In this document: positions 33,265-48,200 of the stretch, one piece after another
How positions within the stretch are numbered: the first letter of the stretch is position 1
Layout of the letters: each line of letters opens with the position of its first letter
Assembly (NCBI GenBank): GCA_032622095.1
Contig: CP136066.1
Span: 150,676,224 to 150,740,223 of the forward strand
Source of the DNA: Siphonodentalium dalli
Lineage: Eukaryota; Mollusca; Scaphopoda; Gadilida; Siphonodentaliidae
DNA: 64,000 nucleotides
Reading direction: 5' to 3'
Position numbers and translations under genes: made by a program
The notes under the pieces: generated by a model
Told to the model about the DNA's origin: nothing
Databases searched by the model: none
Seen by the model: only the letters and a program-made list of their open reading frames with translations

Positions 33265-36200
33265 CTGAAAAGGCAGACAATTAGATTAACTACAATTCGT
33301 CCCATATACATCTCAAATATCTCAAGTATGGCTGACTGAATGAGCTATTATAAGTTACCTGGCTTGAAATGTACACCTGTTACCATTTGCATATATTTCT
33401 GTAATATCTATTTTTGTCAGTTTGAATCATCTCTTTTAATTTGTCTGAATTTGATCTTTCCTAAATAAGAAATAATTAATGCGGCGATATTATTAAGTAC
33501 CCAGTTTTACTCACAAATATAATGATGAAATTAAAAAATCAGTACATGAAGATTAGAAAATTACACATGAACATAAAATGAGATTATCCTATCTGCTCAC
33601 TCCTTAAAGGCGTACTTAATTTTTGAATGCCCAGACCACATTGTATACAACATATTCCATATTATATACCACTAGCAGATTAGCCCGCCACTGGTGGCAT
33701 TGGTCCCATGGCTTTGGTCGATCCATTAATTTTTTTTTTTTTCAAGGTAACCCTGTACAGGCACGCCGACAGCATGCTATCATATAACCCGACAAAAATA
33801 TTCCCTGTCCCGAGTTGACCATACATAACAAATTTCACGTCGCTGCCACTGCTGATGCCCGAAATATCGCCCAAGGTCATTTGCGGGTACCCGTGTCAAG
33901 GTCATGTTGGGTGGACAAAATAACCCACAAAAATATTTCCCGTCCCGAGTTGACCATACATAACAAATTTCACATCGATGTCACCGCTGACTACCGAGAT
34001 ATCGCCCAAGGTCATTTGTGGGTACCCATTTCAAGGTCAAGGTCACCTCGGGCACACAAACTGACCCGACGAAAATCTCCCCTGTCCCTTGGAACCCCCA
34101 AGTACGAAATTTCGTCTCGATATCTCCCCAGTTTCCGAGACGGTCAAATGCCGTATTTTCACTAAAGTAGATAAACGCTCTTTAATAGCGACGCCTCATA
34201 TACAAACGCTCATTAATTATCAAGCGATTAACCCATCAATCCTCATTACGGTGGCAGTTGAAGGGTGAAGGAGTGGTCGCACAGGCTCGCGAATGGTCCG
34301 ATGACACTTCCCGTGGGTTTTTACCCTTAGATAGCAAGTTTGGGCTCAATCGGTCGAGCCATTTTCGAGTCTATAAAGGACACATATACGGAAGTCTTAA
34401 AATATATAGTAGACTAGCAGGTTAGCCCGCCACTGGCGGCATTCGTCCCATGGCTTTGTTCGAAAAAGCAATTGCAACAGGTTCCGAGACACTTGTGCTG
34501 CATTTGTACCAAACTTCGAAATCAGCAAGTTTTACCCGATTTGACCTTGAATTGACAATTTTGTAGGTCAAGGTCAGGTCGTGGTCATGATTTGACCCGT
34601 CCAAAACACTCCCCGGACAAAAGTACAGAAATCCGCCAGTTTTAACCAATATGACCTTGAATTGACCAGTTTGAAGGTCAATGTCACATCGGGGTCACGA
34701 TTTGACCCGTCCGTGACACTTTCGGGACAAAAGTACCCATAGGTAGCAAGTTTGGGCTCAATCGGTTGACCCGTCCCGAGTTGACCATTTTGCTTCCATA
34801 GAATTTTTAACAGTGTATCGAAAATAATATTTAAATTTTAACATAGGATTTCGCATTCAAATCGATTTATGTCGATAAAACTCTTATTTTTCAATATTTT
34901 AAGCTGAGACTTGGTGTGTATGTGTGTAATACTTATATATTCTTAAAATGACAGAGTCCAACACGTAATTATGTTTTTGATAAAAGAAATTAAATTTTTT
35001 CGATGCTAAATTTCGAGCGATATCGTTGCGTTGAATTGTAAACAAACGCTCTTTTATAGCGACGCGTCAATACAAACGCTCATTAAATTTTACTTGATTA
35101 ACCACCGCAGTGCCGTTTTTTTGTGACTGAGAATGGAGAACGGGTGCTCTGAGCTTCTCCAAAACGCCACGACGAAGATTCCCGTGGGATTTTACCTTTA
35201 GATAGGAAGTTTGGTCTCGATCGGTCAACCAGTTTTCGATTCTATAAAGTACACATATACGGATGTCTCAAAATATATAGGAGATTTGAAAGAGGAAGCT
35301 ACAAAAAATTATATTATCAACCTATCAGGTCGAATAAACTGATAACATGATGTTTTTGTCAAGGTACTGACGTGTGTTCTGTGCTTAATTCCAACTGGTC
35401 TGTATTGCCACTCTATTATTCTCAATGGAAGAGGAATAACTCTATCTCTTAGTTGTGAATTATGACGCATTCTGGAATAATTAACGGGGGAAGACTTGGT
35501 GTGAATCCGATAATCTCTGTCACTTGGTGACACTCCTAGGCCACGGCTGTTCCGTATTCTGGTAGAATATATTTTTGTTTGGTTCCTCTTACAATTGGTA
35601 CATAATATGGCATACATGTGTGTTGTATATAATGTGATCTGGGCATTCAAAAATTAAGTGGGCCAAGTGGGTGATTGCACATCTTGGTGTGAGTTTTTCA
35701 ATCCTGGATGCAATTGATCTTTCCACAGCTGTCAATCAAATAATTATTAACAGACATTTTCTACCATCAGTGACTGAGCCGGTTGCTTGCTGCAATGGAC
35801 ATTCTTCATTCACCCTATCCGTGCTTACCTTTAGTGTTAAATAGCCTATATGCAAATGTTGTCAAATCATACTGTACTGGAATTTCTATTTGTGCCATAA
35901 TGCTGGAAATTCATCAATGATTATTACACTGTATTTCATTTTGTGTGACACTTGTCATAATTTCCACAATTAAAGGCGAAAAGAGTGTATGTTCTCCACT
36001 GTTAAACTAATTAATCTTTTCATGATGGAAGCTGCACTGGTGCAGCATTAAAGATCCTGTGACAGTGCATTCTCTTATAGATGAGTCTCCCATAGAGAGA
36101 CTCGCATATAAAAGAGAATGCTTTCGTAAAATTACTGGAAGCTCAATTCAGGGTTAAATATATGGATGGCCTTCATGGTGGGTATTGCTGTTAAAATAGT

Positions 36201-39200
36201 CACATCCATTAAACTGCCAGTAAAAGAAAGAATATTAAAATGTAGACAGACTTTGATCGATCATAAAAATCAAGTAAATAGTATGTTATTGTAAAGTTTG
36301 GTCGCTGTGTTATGTAAACAAACGCCATGTTTTGATACAGTAGAGTACATAAAGAGTATGCGATAAGCAAAACACTCAATACTGGGGAAACCCCAAGGTG
36401 TTTACGCTTGCTAATCCTCGCCAATCAAGATTTTGATGTTGAATGGGTCACCGTGAATCACTCTCCTAAAATAATTGTCATGTTGTTGAGTATATTGCTT
36501 ATTGCTCACTCTTTACATGCTGTATATAAACGAATGGTCGGCTCTGTTTTGTGGGAAATATTGCATCCATAATATCATTATACTATACTATTACTATATT
36601 TATGAAGAAATTTTCATAATTAGGTTACGGTTACTTCTAAATTATAACCTACTAGCTGGTTAGCCCGCCACTGGCGTGGTTGGTCAGAAACATGACATTT
36701 TTAAAATTATTTTTCTTCAATGAGTTAATTCTGCCTTTTTAAATTTTTTATTTAATTTTTTGTTTTTCAATGAGTTAATTCTGCCTTTTTAATAAAGAGA
36801 AATGATGGTACCCGTCCCTAGGGCGGAAAAACTGACCCGATGAAATTCTCCCCCTTCCTAAGAACGACAGACATAAGAATCACACAACACGCATTTTTTG
36901 TTTTTCAACGAGTTAATTCTGCCTTTTTAATCAAGAGAAATTATGGTACCCGTCCCTAAAAGAGGTATCTCCCCCGTTCCTAGGAACGACAGACATAAGA
37001 ATCACACAACACGCATTTGTTGTTTTCCAATGAGTTAATTCTGCCTTTTTAATCAAGATAAATGCATTCTGGTTCTGGTGCGTTTTGCATCCGTAGTTTC
37101 GTATACGCATTCGTACGCATAGGTGACCGTTTAGCAACGCCGATGGCAATAAAGAGCGTTACTCGGTTAACAACGCCAAATTTGGTCAATATAAAGAGCG
37201 TGACTGCATTAACCCCCGCAGTGCTGAGGACGGTGATTTTGATGATTGGGAGTGGAGAATGAGTGCTCAGAGCTTCTCCAAAACGCCGCGACGACGATTC
37301 CCGTGGGATTTTACCATTAGATGGGAAGTTTGAGCTCAATTGAGCCAGCCGTTTTCGAGTCTATAAAGGACAAATATACACAAATATACCCATCACCAAC
37401 GCGACGTAATTTTGGTACCATGTGTTGCGTTCTAAAAATAGGTCGATTGCAGTGGATTCGTAGATGACGAAATATGAGTGCGACAAAGAATATTGTTTGA
37501 TCTAAACCAACTCGAACGAATGGCAGTCTTGCTATTCACGGAGAATTGCAAATCAACTGCGTCTGATCCAATTGTAAAAGTATTGTTCCCGTATCTTATG
37601 ACGTCCAATAAATCTCTCCGCATAGGAAAGCACTCAAAAGTATTGTTCCCGTATCTTATGACTTCCAATAAATCTCTCCGCATAATATAACGTTAACAAA
37701 AGCCGTAATGCGATATGCGAAAGCGGAATGGGATAAAGAGCGTTAACCGGTTAACGAACCAAATATGGAAGATCTTTATCAACAACACTGCGGATAGGAA
37801 CGCTCTTTAACTATCAACGCGATTAACCCCCCGCAGTGCCGTTTGCAGTGATTTTGATGATTGGGAGTGGAGAATGAGTGCTCAGAGCTTCTCCAAAACG
37901 CTGCGACGACGATTCCCGTGGGTTTTTACCCTTAGATGGGAAGTTTGAGCTCAATCGAGCCAGCCGTTTTAGAGTCTATAGAGGACACATATATATACAC
38001 ATATACGGAAGTCTCAAAATATATAGGAGACTAGCAGGTTAGCCCGCCACTGGCGGCGTTGGTCCGAAACATGACATTTTTTTTCGCTTTTCAATGAGTT
38101 AATTGTGCCTTTTTAATCAAGAGAAATTATGGTACCCGTCCCTAAAAGAGGTATGATTTAAGGTACAAACTGACCCGATGAATATTTCCCCCGTCCCTAG
38201 GAACGACAGACATAAGAATCACACAACACGCATTTTTTAATGAGTTAATTATGTAAAGAGGAATTATGATACCCGTCCCTAAAAGAGGTATGCCAATGAT
38301 GTCGTTGTTGTTGGCATTCACGGCTTGGGGCAACACGCATTTTTCAATGAGTTAATTCTGTCTTTTTAATCAAGAGGAATTATGATACCCGTCCCTAAAA
38401 GAGGCATGCCAAGGATGACGTTGTTGGCATTCACGGCTTGGTGGCCACCCGAAAATTCTCGCCCGAAGATTCTCACATTGCCGTAAAGAGAAAATTAGCA
38501 TTGTGTGGATTTAGTAATTTGAACTAATTATTTTCTCACCAACAATGTCATTGTTGTTGTGGGCATTCACGGCTTGGGAGTGACCCCCCACCTTTACGAG
38601 ATGGTCAAAGGAGAAGGAAGTGGAAGTTCCGTCAGATTGGGGGACGTATCGCACTGCCTGGTATTTACTGAATTTCAACAGCCATATAAGCTGCGTGAGT
38701 TAGCACGATTTGAGGGGTGTATGTTTATAGCTTGTTTATATGAATGTATCGAAAATAGACTAAGATTTTCAGCCGTAACAAGAAATGTATATATCAGAAA
38801 ATGTAAATTCTATATTTTGGAAGGTATTAGCAAGTTTTGGCAACGGGTTTAGCAGTTTGAAGTGAATATGGATATAAAAATATACATATACAGATATAAA
38901 AAATGTAGAGTTAAGCCTCTTGGATCGCGAGCGAATCGATAGCGAAACCCATCGTATCGAAACGAAGATCGCACTTTAAGGGTCAAGGAGTGCTCAGAGC
39001 TCGTCCAAAATGCGCTGTCGACGATCCCCGTGTGTTTTTACACTTATTTACGAAATTTGAGCTCGATCTTGAGCTTGATCTGCGCAGCCGTTTTCGATTC
39101 TATGAAGTACCCACATATATATTACACACATATATATATACGGAAGTCTCAAATTATATAGTAGATAATGAAGGCCATCCGTGCCTTTAACGAGACAATA

Positions 39201-42200
39201 TCACATTGTATAAAATTATTACTTCTAGTTCCTGCAGCTGCTCAGATGTCTGTTGGTTGATGCTTTTCAATCTGAATCTCAGCCTCTCAACCTTTTCCTG
39301 TAAAAAAAATTTTTAAGCTATTCAGAAAACTTAATACACAAGTTATACAAAGAGGTTTGCTCCATAAGTTTTCAGATTTGCTGAAAGCAAAGCTGAGAAG
39401 AGGAAAATTATAAAGACATATTTTAAGCCAACTATAACAGTCATGGTCAAGTTAAAGTGTGCAACAATTCTTCATCTTTGTCTCAATACTCCGATTGGGG
39501 TAGAGAGTGAGGGTGAGAGGTTGTTTACACCTCGGTGCCAGCATGTCGTTTTTGGGGGTTGGTGTGGGTATGCGGATGTGTATGCTCATGTATACATGTG
39601 TTGGAGGTGCTGTGAGGGAGTCTCAGGGAGGTGTGTGAATGTAGTCCAAGTTTCCTTTGACATAAACCGACTAGTGAAATCGGTAGGGATAATACTGATT
39701 TATGTCAAAGGTCAAAGTATGGTTGCCTTACTTTTCTATAGTGAACACTACACCCAGATCCAGCGGCAGAACTTTTCAGCAATTTTAATTGACTTTATCA
39801 TACAAAATGCTATCCTTATCAGAAAGAGTGATATCTTATGGTCATAAACTGATAATATTAGAATCTAACTGTTTTAACTAAATTATGCACAGAATATGCC
39901 ATATAATTAGGAGTAACCTGATCTGGGTTTTTTTTAAAAAGTCTGGTAAGAGCTGAAATGTTACGAAGTTCGCGAGGTCAAATTAATTCATATTCTTTTG
40001 AAATTACGTAAACATTGTGATAAAATATATTTTTCACATTAAATTACTACTTTCAGTTGACAACTGTTGTGGATAAAAGAAAAAATATGTTTTCTTTGCA
40101 ATAAACCAGGTTATTTCACAATTGTGACATTGTATTACTGTCATTATTGATTTTAGATGAGCGGGTGATTTATGCTTAAAGTGCGCTATAGAAGAGTAAG
40201 GTAACCCTACTTTGACGTAAACCATTATTATCCCTACCCATTTCACTAACTGATATAAGCATGTAATCCAGTATAGACACCATTTCCTTCGGTCGTAGGT
40301 GTATAATTATAAATAAGTTATAACAGCTCGGACAACTTATATCAAGCTGTGAGTTCAGTATATTCCAAATATAAATGAAAAAAATTGTGAGAGCCACATC
40401 AAGGAAGTGGAGCTGCCTTGTTTCATTTCAAATCTATGCTTGCCTTTGCATTGACTCTCTTTTCCTCCACACTCGAGACATTGGTAGTTACTGGTTTTTC
40501 TTTCAGTGTAACTACAACAGAAGGAAAGGAAAATTAATGAGATATATGGAAATATGTGCAGTATATGAGTCATTCCAAAATCATGACAACCCCAATTCTC
40601 AAAAGTGTTCTGAACAGAAACTAAATTTTAAAATGTAGAAAGAGGGCATATATGGGCAATGCTTGGATATTCACTCCAGTTTTACAACTACATGTATTTG
40701 AAATTTCACAGAATTGTTCAGCGAAATATTTATACAGTTTAGTAAAGGACACTCTGTGTTCACTTACAGAAAAAATAGTCTTGTTTTCTCGGCTGTGTTT
40801 CCCAGATAATATTTAGAAAATGCTATGATCAAAGATTTTCCTAGTTTGAGTATAGCTCTATTAGTTGAGAATAACTATAAATTGAATTTATTGCTGGAGT
40901 GCAAGGGTCATAACCCAGTAAATGCTAATACACTCGGCATAGCATATCTATAATCTGCATAGAATAATAGGACAGATGACACCAATCATCGAATCATCAT
41001 GTCTGGTCAAAATCAACAAGCATCCAAATTTGTAGTCAGAGTATTATCAAGAAAAATGTCTGCCGTTCTTTAGTTTTTATAATTAACTATAATTAGAGGT
41101 CTCGGGCTGATATGAAGTTACCTTGGGCTGCTATCTTGGCCGATATCAAACCAACCAACTTAATAACCTCATTATTAATTGGATCAATTATTTGGTATTA
41201 AACAACATATATATATATACAATGTATATATAATTAATATCCATTCCAATATAAGTTAAATGAGCTCACCACTGTAAACTTAACCTCTTGGCTGCTAAAT
41301 GACGTTATGACGTCGTGTGCTGGGATGTTGACGTTATTGCCATTTTTCAGTGGAAAATATAACGGGAATATCACAAGAACCATAAAACTGACTCAGTTGA
41401 AAGGCTATTATCATTCACAATCTTTGAACATCATACACTGTTTTAAACTTCGAAATACAGTTAATCCGATGCACCAATCTCTAAGTTCCAGTTATGATTA
41501 ATGGCCTACTTCTAGTGTGCTGAAGTAGGTCCGTAGTACCTACGGACCATATAGCACAAGACTTGAACTTTTACGTCCGTAATAGTTACGGATGTCATAG
41601 CAGCGAAGAGGTTAAGACTGAATGGACAGCGGGTATAAAGTAATCAAAATCACTAACTTTTCATCTAAAATATACGCTTTGCTTGGTGATATCACAACTG
41701 ATACCAGCCGAGTGTGGTGAGTTAAGAGCCTAGTTTAGTGTGTTATCAGCTTAGTTTGGAATGATATCAACCGAGGTTGATAAGAAGTCGCTCAAAGCAA
41801 AAATGTGATATCTGTTAACAAGAACCGATATCACAAGCTGGTTTTGCATCAAAGGAAAATAGCTCTCCATCCCATACATTGTACAGTAATGCCCTAAGTA
41901 ATTGACTCTTAAAACACAGCAGAATTATGGGTAACTTTTCAGGATTTAGTCGGAAATATGGCTTGTTGCCATTCATCGGAAAGCTCTCAGGGAGAACTTT
42001 CCAATGAATGGCAACAAACCATATTTCCATACCATAAATCCTGAAAAGTTACCCATAATTCTGCTGTGTTTAAGGAGTCGATTACTTAGGGCATTACTGT
42101 ATTTACCTGGGTCAATGGACAGCATGATCAGTTTCTTCTGGTAATCAGATCTGTGAATAAGAGAAGTAAACAAACTCAGCTCTAGTAAAGCATGGTTCTC

Positions 42201-45200
42201 AAATCATAATTTTAAGCCGTTTGTATGTAACATTTGTTGCGCCATTATACTTTAAAGTTATATCAATGTGAACAATGTTTAAACAAAATTAAAGTGTCAA
42301 TGACACTGTAACTCAACTTGGGGAGGCATTAATTTTATGCTGAGCAGTCAATAGAATGATAAAGAAGAAGGAAAGTCAAAAAGTTCAGTAAAGGGTTTGT
42401 AATGTGTAGATGAAATTATTTTCTTTTCAAACATTTCAACCAATAAATGTGGGCTGCATGGTGTGCCAAGATGGCTGCTGGTGGCTATGTTTTTTAATTT
42501 GGAATGTTTTTATGGCTCCCATCTAGTGATCACCCTGAAGATCCATATAAAGTTTGGTGATGAGGGATGTCGTCCGTAGGGTGTGATGAAGGATTTAGTC
42601 ATGCAAAGAGTAAAATCCAAGACGGCCGCAATACACCATGTTTTTCAGCCAATTTTGAAAAAAATTGATGGCTCCCATCTAGAAGTCACATAGATCATGC
42701 CATGAATCTCTACTCTGGCTAATGCCCGTAGAGATCACATTCCACCAGTACAAAACCTGGAAACTTTTTTATCTTCTGACCCCTTCTGCCATGGAACTTT
42801 ATAACATTGAACAAACAAGGCAGGGAGTATATTTCTTTGTTTATATTTGTTCCTCGATAATCTACTTCAAAGTGTGGGGGGGTCCCATACTTTTTAGTGA
42901 CTTTAGTAAGCGGATAATGCAAAAAAAACATTGAATTATTTACCCTGGAGAAATTCCACGATGTTAAGAGTCGCAAAAGAAAAATCTCCCACAAAGTCCC
43001 TTAAATAAGGTAATCTTGAGCTGGGACATTCACCTACTGACGAATAAACTATTAAGCGACATGTATTAACAAAGAAATATATTACCCGCGTTAATATTTT
43101 TCGAGTTTATAAGGTTCCCTGTCAAAACTTCAAAAAGTTCCAAGGTTTTGAACTGGTGGAATATGATCTCTACAGGTGTTAGCCAGAGTAGATATTCATG
43201 GCATTCTCCAGAAGTCACCCTGAAGATAATGGTTGGTGATGATCAGACGAGGGATGTGCCTGAATGGTGTGCCAAAAGAACTAGTCATGCAAAGAGTAAA
43301 ATGGCCAGTGGCCACGTTTTTCATCGAAAATCGTTCAAATACGATAGCTCCTATCTTAAGGTGATCCTAAACATGCCTGTAACTTTTCAAAACATTTCTC
43401 CGATAAATGTGGGCTGTAGGGTGTGCCAATGGATTACAATTTGAAATCCAAGATGGCAGCTGGTGGCCATGTTTTTTTTAACAAATTTCGGAAAAAATTG
43501 ATGACTCCCATCTAGAGGTCACCCCGAAGATCATGTATGAAGATTGGTGATGATCGGATGTGGCCTGTAGGGTGTGCCAAATAATTTAGTCATGCAAAGA
43601 GTAAAATCCAAGATGGCCACAAATTTCAGAAAAAATCGATGGCTCCCATCTAGAGGTCACCTGAAGATTCCTTCAAATTTGATAACTCCCCACTAGAGGT
43701 GATCAACATCAACATGCCTGTAAATTTTGAAAACATTTCACCAAAAAAGCAGGCTGCAGGGTCAGTCGACGTAAACATCTCCGGAATTGATATGATATAC
43801 TGAGTCGAAATTTATGTCGACTGGCTGCAGGGTGTGCTGATGGATTCAAAGATGGCTGCTGGCGGTCAAGTTTTTTAACGAATTTTGGAGATGGCTCCTA
43901 TCTAGAGGTCACCACGAAGATCCATATGAAGTTTGGTGATGATCAAATGCGGGCACATGTGACGGATTTTTTTTACATATGTTTGAACATATTTTATTTG
44001 AACCCAGTTTACATGAATACTTTTATACCTTAACAAATAGAATCTGAAAGATGATATGAGGTAATCAAAAGGGATGGGAGCACAAGTTCAACTTGCTCCT
44101 CTCCCTTAACATTTATATTCAAACACATAGTAGTATTTATATATTGTATATGGACTCACAATTAGCTTAGTTGGGATGTGGTACCTACTAAAAAAGGGGG
44201 TCGAGATTGGGGGTGAGAGTCTAAAGTTGTGAGTGGACAGATATCATGGAGGGGATGTAGGTCCTATGGCGAGCTGAGCCGAAATTTTTATAGCTATATG
44301 GGCGAATACATGGAGATATAGGCTTATTAGGATTTTGAAAGGTTTCCATCAATGGAATCTACCCGATGATGCAATGAAGTTTTCATGCTGCTAAACAATT
44401 TATCATTTATAGGTTGCTTTGCCCGAAGAGGATATCTTCAACCCTATAAACAAAGATGCCATTAAGCCACAAGCGTTGGAGGAATAGTAAGCGGCTTTCT
44501 TCATATAATGGGCACTGGAAGAAAAAATATGAAGCGTCTTCAATATAAAACCCACATTGACAGTGGGCTGTTATGGAGATATAGTTTCCAAGTTTATCAA
44601 AATTTAAATCGCTGAAGTTGTTCCTTAACTTGGCGCGTACGATGTTCCACTTGCGAGAGCTTGAAGTATGATGGCAGTTTAGGAGGGAAGATAGGCAATT
44701 TGTCATACATTAATTTCAAGATGTCAGTTTTGGTGCGATTAAATTTATTACCACGGCATTCCATTTGGACACCATATCAGGCAGAAAGGTAGATTTAAAA
44801 TGTTCTGTATTGGTGAGTTTCTGTAAGAATAATAATGGATATCGATGTTAGTAAGTAGATTGTTCGTCGGAAGGTCGGCAAAAGTGCACTTAGGTAATTA
44901 GGTGCTTTAGCAAGAATTATTTTCTGCCAAGTATTAAATTTATGATGTTTGCGTCTGGTGTCAAGTGTAGGCCATCCTAGTTTATTCGGAACAGATTGTG
45001 GCCTGTAGGGTGTGCCAAAGGAAATTGTTGGCGGATTGATGGACAACAGATGCCAACCCATGGCAATAGCTCAAACTTGATTTTGTCAAGTAAACTAAAA
45101 ATCGTAGTCTCGACGAAATGTCATTTCTCGGAAGCGTTCGGCTTCCCCAAAATTACATCACATTGCATAATGTTAATCGCTTCGAATGGACACTTTTACC

Positions 45201-48200
45201 TTGGGGCTACTAATAGTGAGTTCTGATTGGAGTTATCATGGAATCCTGGGAAATAGAACATCTTCGACTAGTAATCAGACCCATGTAGTATTAATATGTG
45301 AGTCTGTAGTTAAATGCACTCTGAGCAGCAAGTGATTCATTGATTGAATGAATTATTATTTTCACATTGCTGAATGAAGGCCCATGGCAGTCTAAAGCCT
45401 CAAATAATACCTATAAATTCTTGTTTTTGTCACTGTAACATATGCCTGAGAAATAGACTGTTCTTGGCATAATTTGAAAGTTAAAACAAGCCATGGCTGT
45501 TTGAAAGTTGATAAACCACTCACATTTGTCCCTCTAAGTTTTCATTCTTCGATCTCAACTCTGCAAGTGTGGCTGAAAGACAATAAATTTTGTGAGCTAG
45601 AGAATCAATCAAATTGACATTCATAATATGACAAATTTGTTATCAACATTCAATGGATTCACTAGATTGCATTTGAAATTTGTTGAATTTATTATCTGAA
45701 GATTTCTCTCGATTTGCCATGATTATTTTGATTAATCGACTAACCGTCGACAGATGTGGTAGTTGATGGTTTACTTTTGTCGACGAATCGCCTGAAGGGG
45801 GAGGGGTGGATAATAGCTGGGTACGGTTGTGTATGTCAGCAGGACTATGCACGATGTCATTCCTTTAAGTAACAGTGTATGCAGTACTTACCACCCAATG
45901 GTTGATTTTTTTTTTTATAATTTGGATAGCATTTTGCAGTACTGGGTAGATTATGAATAGCATTCCCTACCAATACATGTTTTTTCATTGTAAATTGGTT
46001 AGCGGAAATTGGATATTGCATTGCAAATTACAATGCGAATCCAGTTAAATTGAGCCGAATCCAGTTAAATCGAGCCCTACCACCCGACAGTCTGTTCTCT
46101 CATCAGACTCGCCACGCCCGATGTGGCTTCCTTTGCCTTTGATGTCATACTGACATTTGGCGGTCATCAGCAATAAAGATGCAGGAAATTACTTTTTTAC
46201 ACAGAGAATTCGACCAATGTGGAATAGGTTACCAAATGAGGTTGTTAGCATAGATGAAAGTAGGCAGACATAAAAAATCAGGAAAATCATTACCATCCCA
46301 GCACGATATGCCTTCACGAGGCCCAAAGGGCCGAAATGGGGGTGGGTATGGGAGGGGGTGTCCCCCTCTCCCATAGGTGGGGGGTACGGGGGATCTCCCC
46401 GGAATTTTTTTTTAAATCTAATGCTCTGAGAATGATTCTGAAGCATCCTGAAGCCTTATAGTATGATTTTCAAGTTGCCTAATTTTGTCATTTTGAAATG
46501 ATAATTAAAAATTTAGACCCTCAGACTCAGAGCAAATTTAGTGGATGTTGATGACACATAAAACTGTTTTATTAATAGTTCTTTGGTACAACCTATAATG
46601 TATGTTTTGAATAAATTGAACGGGAAAAATAGCAATGCACCAGTACATGTAATTGCCTACCCTGTCAAATAGTTTTGGTCAATTTCAATCAGAAAAAACT
46701 ACAAGCATGCCAACAAGGGTGATAATAGAATAGCTCCTTACTATGTAGAAATAGGGATGTTTGTTGAAAGACACAGACTGTTTCATGATGCTGAAATTTA
46801 GTTTGATTACAATAATGATATTTCCTATTTCTATGATTCACCTACAGGCTACATGTAATTTAAGACCAAAAAAAATACATTTAAAACATACCATTTATAT
46901 TACTCTATATATCAGCTTCACATGTTGATTTCTTTCTTTAAAATGTCACTTTCAAATGCAATTTCAAGTTCAAATTATTTACATCCAAATTATTTACATC
47001 CAACATCTACTCTCTAAACATCTAGTCACTCAGCAAGCTTAGCTGATTGGTTCTCATTTATTTTGTCTTTGATGTTTTCTGCAACCTTATGCACACCAAC
47101 TTTCTTATGAGAGGTATTTCTATCAGATGTGTCCAACTTCAGTTTTTTTTGCATTTTCCTCAACTGTATCGTTATGGTCATCCAGCTTGCTTTTATTTTT
47201 GAATTTTTGATTGTGAAATATACTCAACAATCACCAACAGATTAGTGGTCTGTGCCCCATGTTCCTACATTGCCCGGATGGTCATATTTTAAATTGAGCA
47301 TATGTTTCGATTCACTTTTTCACTATAGTATACTAGCGATAACGCGGAATCTCGTCAGGAAACGCGTGTTAAATATCTTGGCATAATATATGCCTATTTT
47401 AATTGTGATTGGCCTAATTTGTTGAGGCCGGTAGTGCCATTACTGTGGTAGTACCCAGTGTGTGATAATTTTATATCTCAGCGAATTATATGCCACTTTA
47501 ATTAGCATTTCTGAGCACGGAATTTTAGTGATTCCATTGTGCTGCTAATTTTACGAGAGCAGTTGATCGTATCACTTCCTAGTTTTGCACTTTGAGTCAG
47601 TGATGTACGTATTAATTATTTCATAATTTGCATATTATATGCAACCTAGATCAGCTTGACCTGCCTGTTGGGCAGCGCATTCTAGGGTCGACACATTGAG
47701 TGTGAAAAACACTGATGAAAGCTCCAGCATTTATGCACTGAGTACGACAAACTGGCTAGAACCAGATTGATCTGGTCTCAGTTAATGAGCCATTCGCACA
47801 TGCGCAGCATGATGTCGTCTGAAGCTTTGATTTTGCGAGATTTGATACCGCTACTACCAACAAAAAGGTCGCGTGATAACTTTAAATTAACATTTGGGCA
47901 CCATGTGCTAACGGTAATTTGCCTGCTATAAATAAGAGGGGCGCTTATATACATGGATTGTATAAATTACGCTACAAGGAGGAGATTATGAACCACCCGC
48001 GGGTTTGGACATCTGCCATTCGGAAATTGCCATCGTTTGCCGATTTTCATGATATCGCACAAACTTTCATAAATTTGTGAATTGTGATTACAGATTACTA
48101 ATCACAATTTTATTCACTCATTGAAATGTTACGGAAATCAAATTGACATGAAAAAAATTTGTAGTCATGCTCTTATTCTTTTCAAATCAGTGCAACGACA

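Larger units (their letters stand above)
42280..43966. repeat. Degenerate tandem repeat shared with the 2.6-kb element interior
   Basis: Begins GTGTCAATGACACTGTAACT, as at 8,025. It then has diverged units of roughly 175-250 bp with AAGATGGCTGCTGGTGG, GATGGCTCCCATCTAGAGGT, GAAGATCCATATGAAGTTTG and TGGCCTGTAGGGTGTGCCA. It is split by two smaller elements and followed by a LINE. Confidence 0.75.

Noticed and set aside
39443-39847. 134-codon plus-strand frame
   Set aside because: It runs into the MITE at 39,672 and lies antisense within an intron of the KNSTRN-like gene, with no motifs.
41095-41830. Possible large inverted-repeat element around the TTAA MITE (GGCTGATATGAAG and GGTTGATATCATT)
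   Set aside because: Pairing is limited to short words in AT-rich DNA, too weak to define ends.
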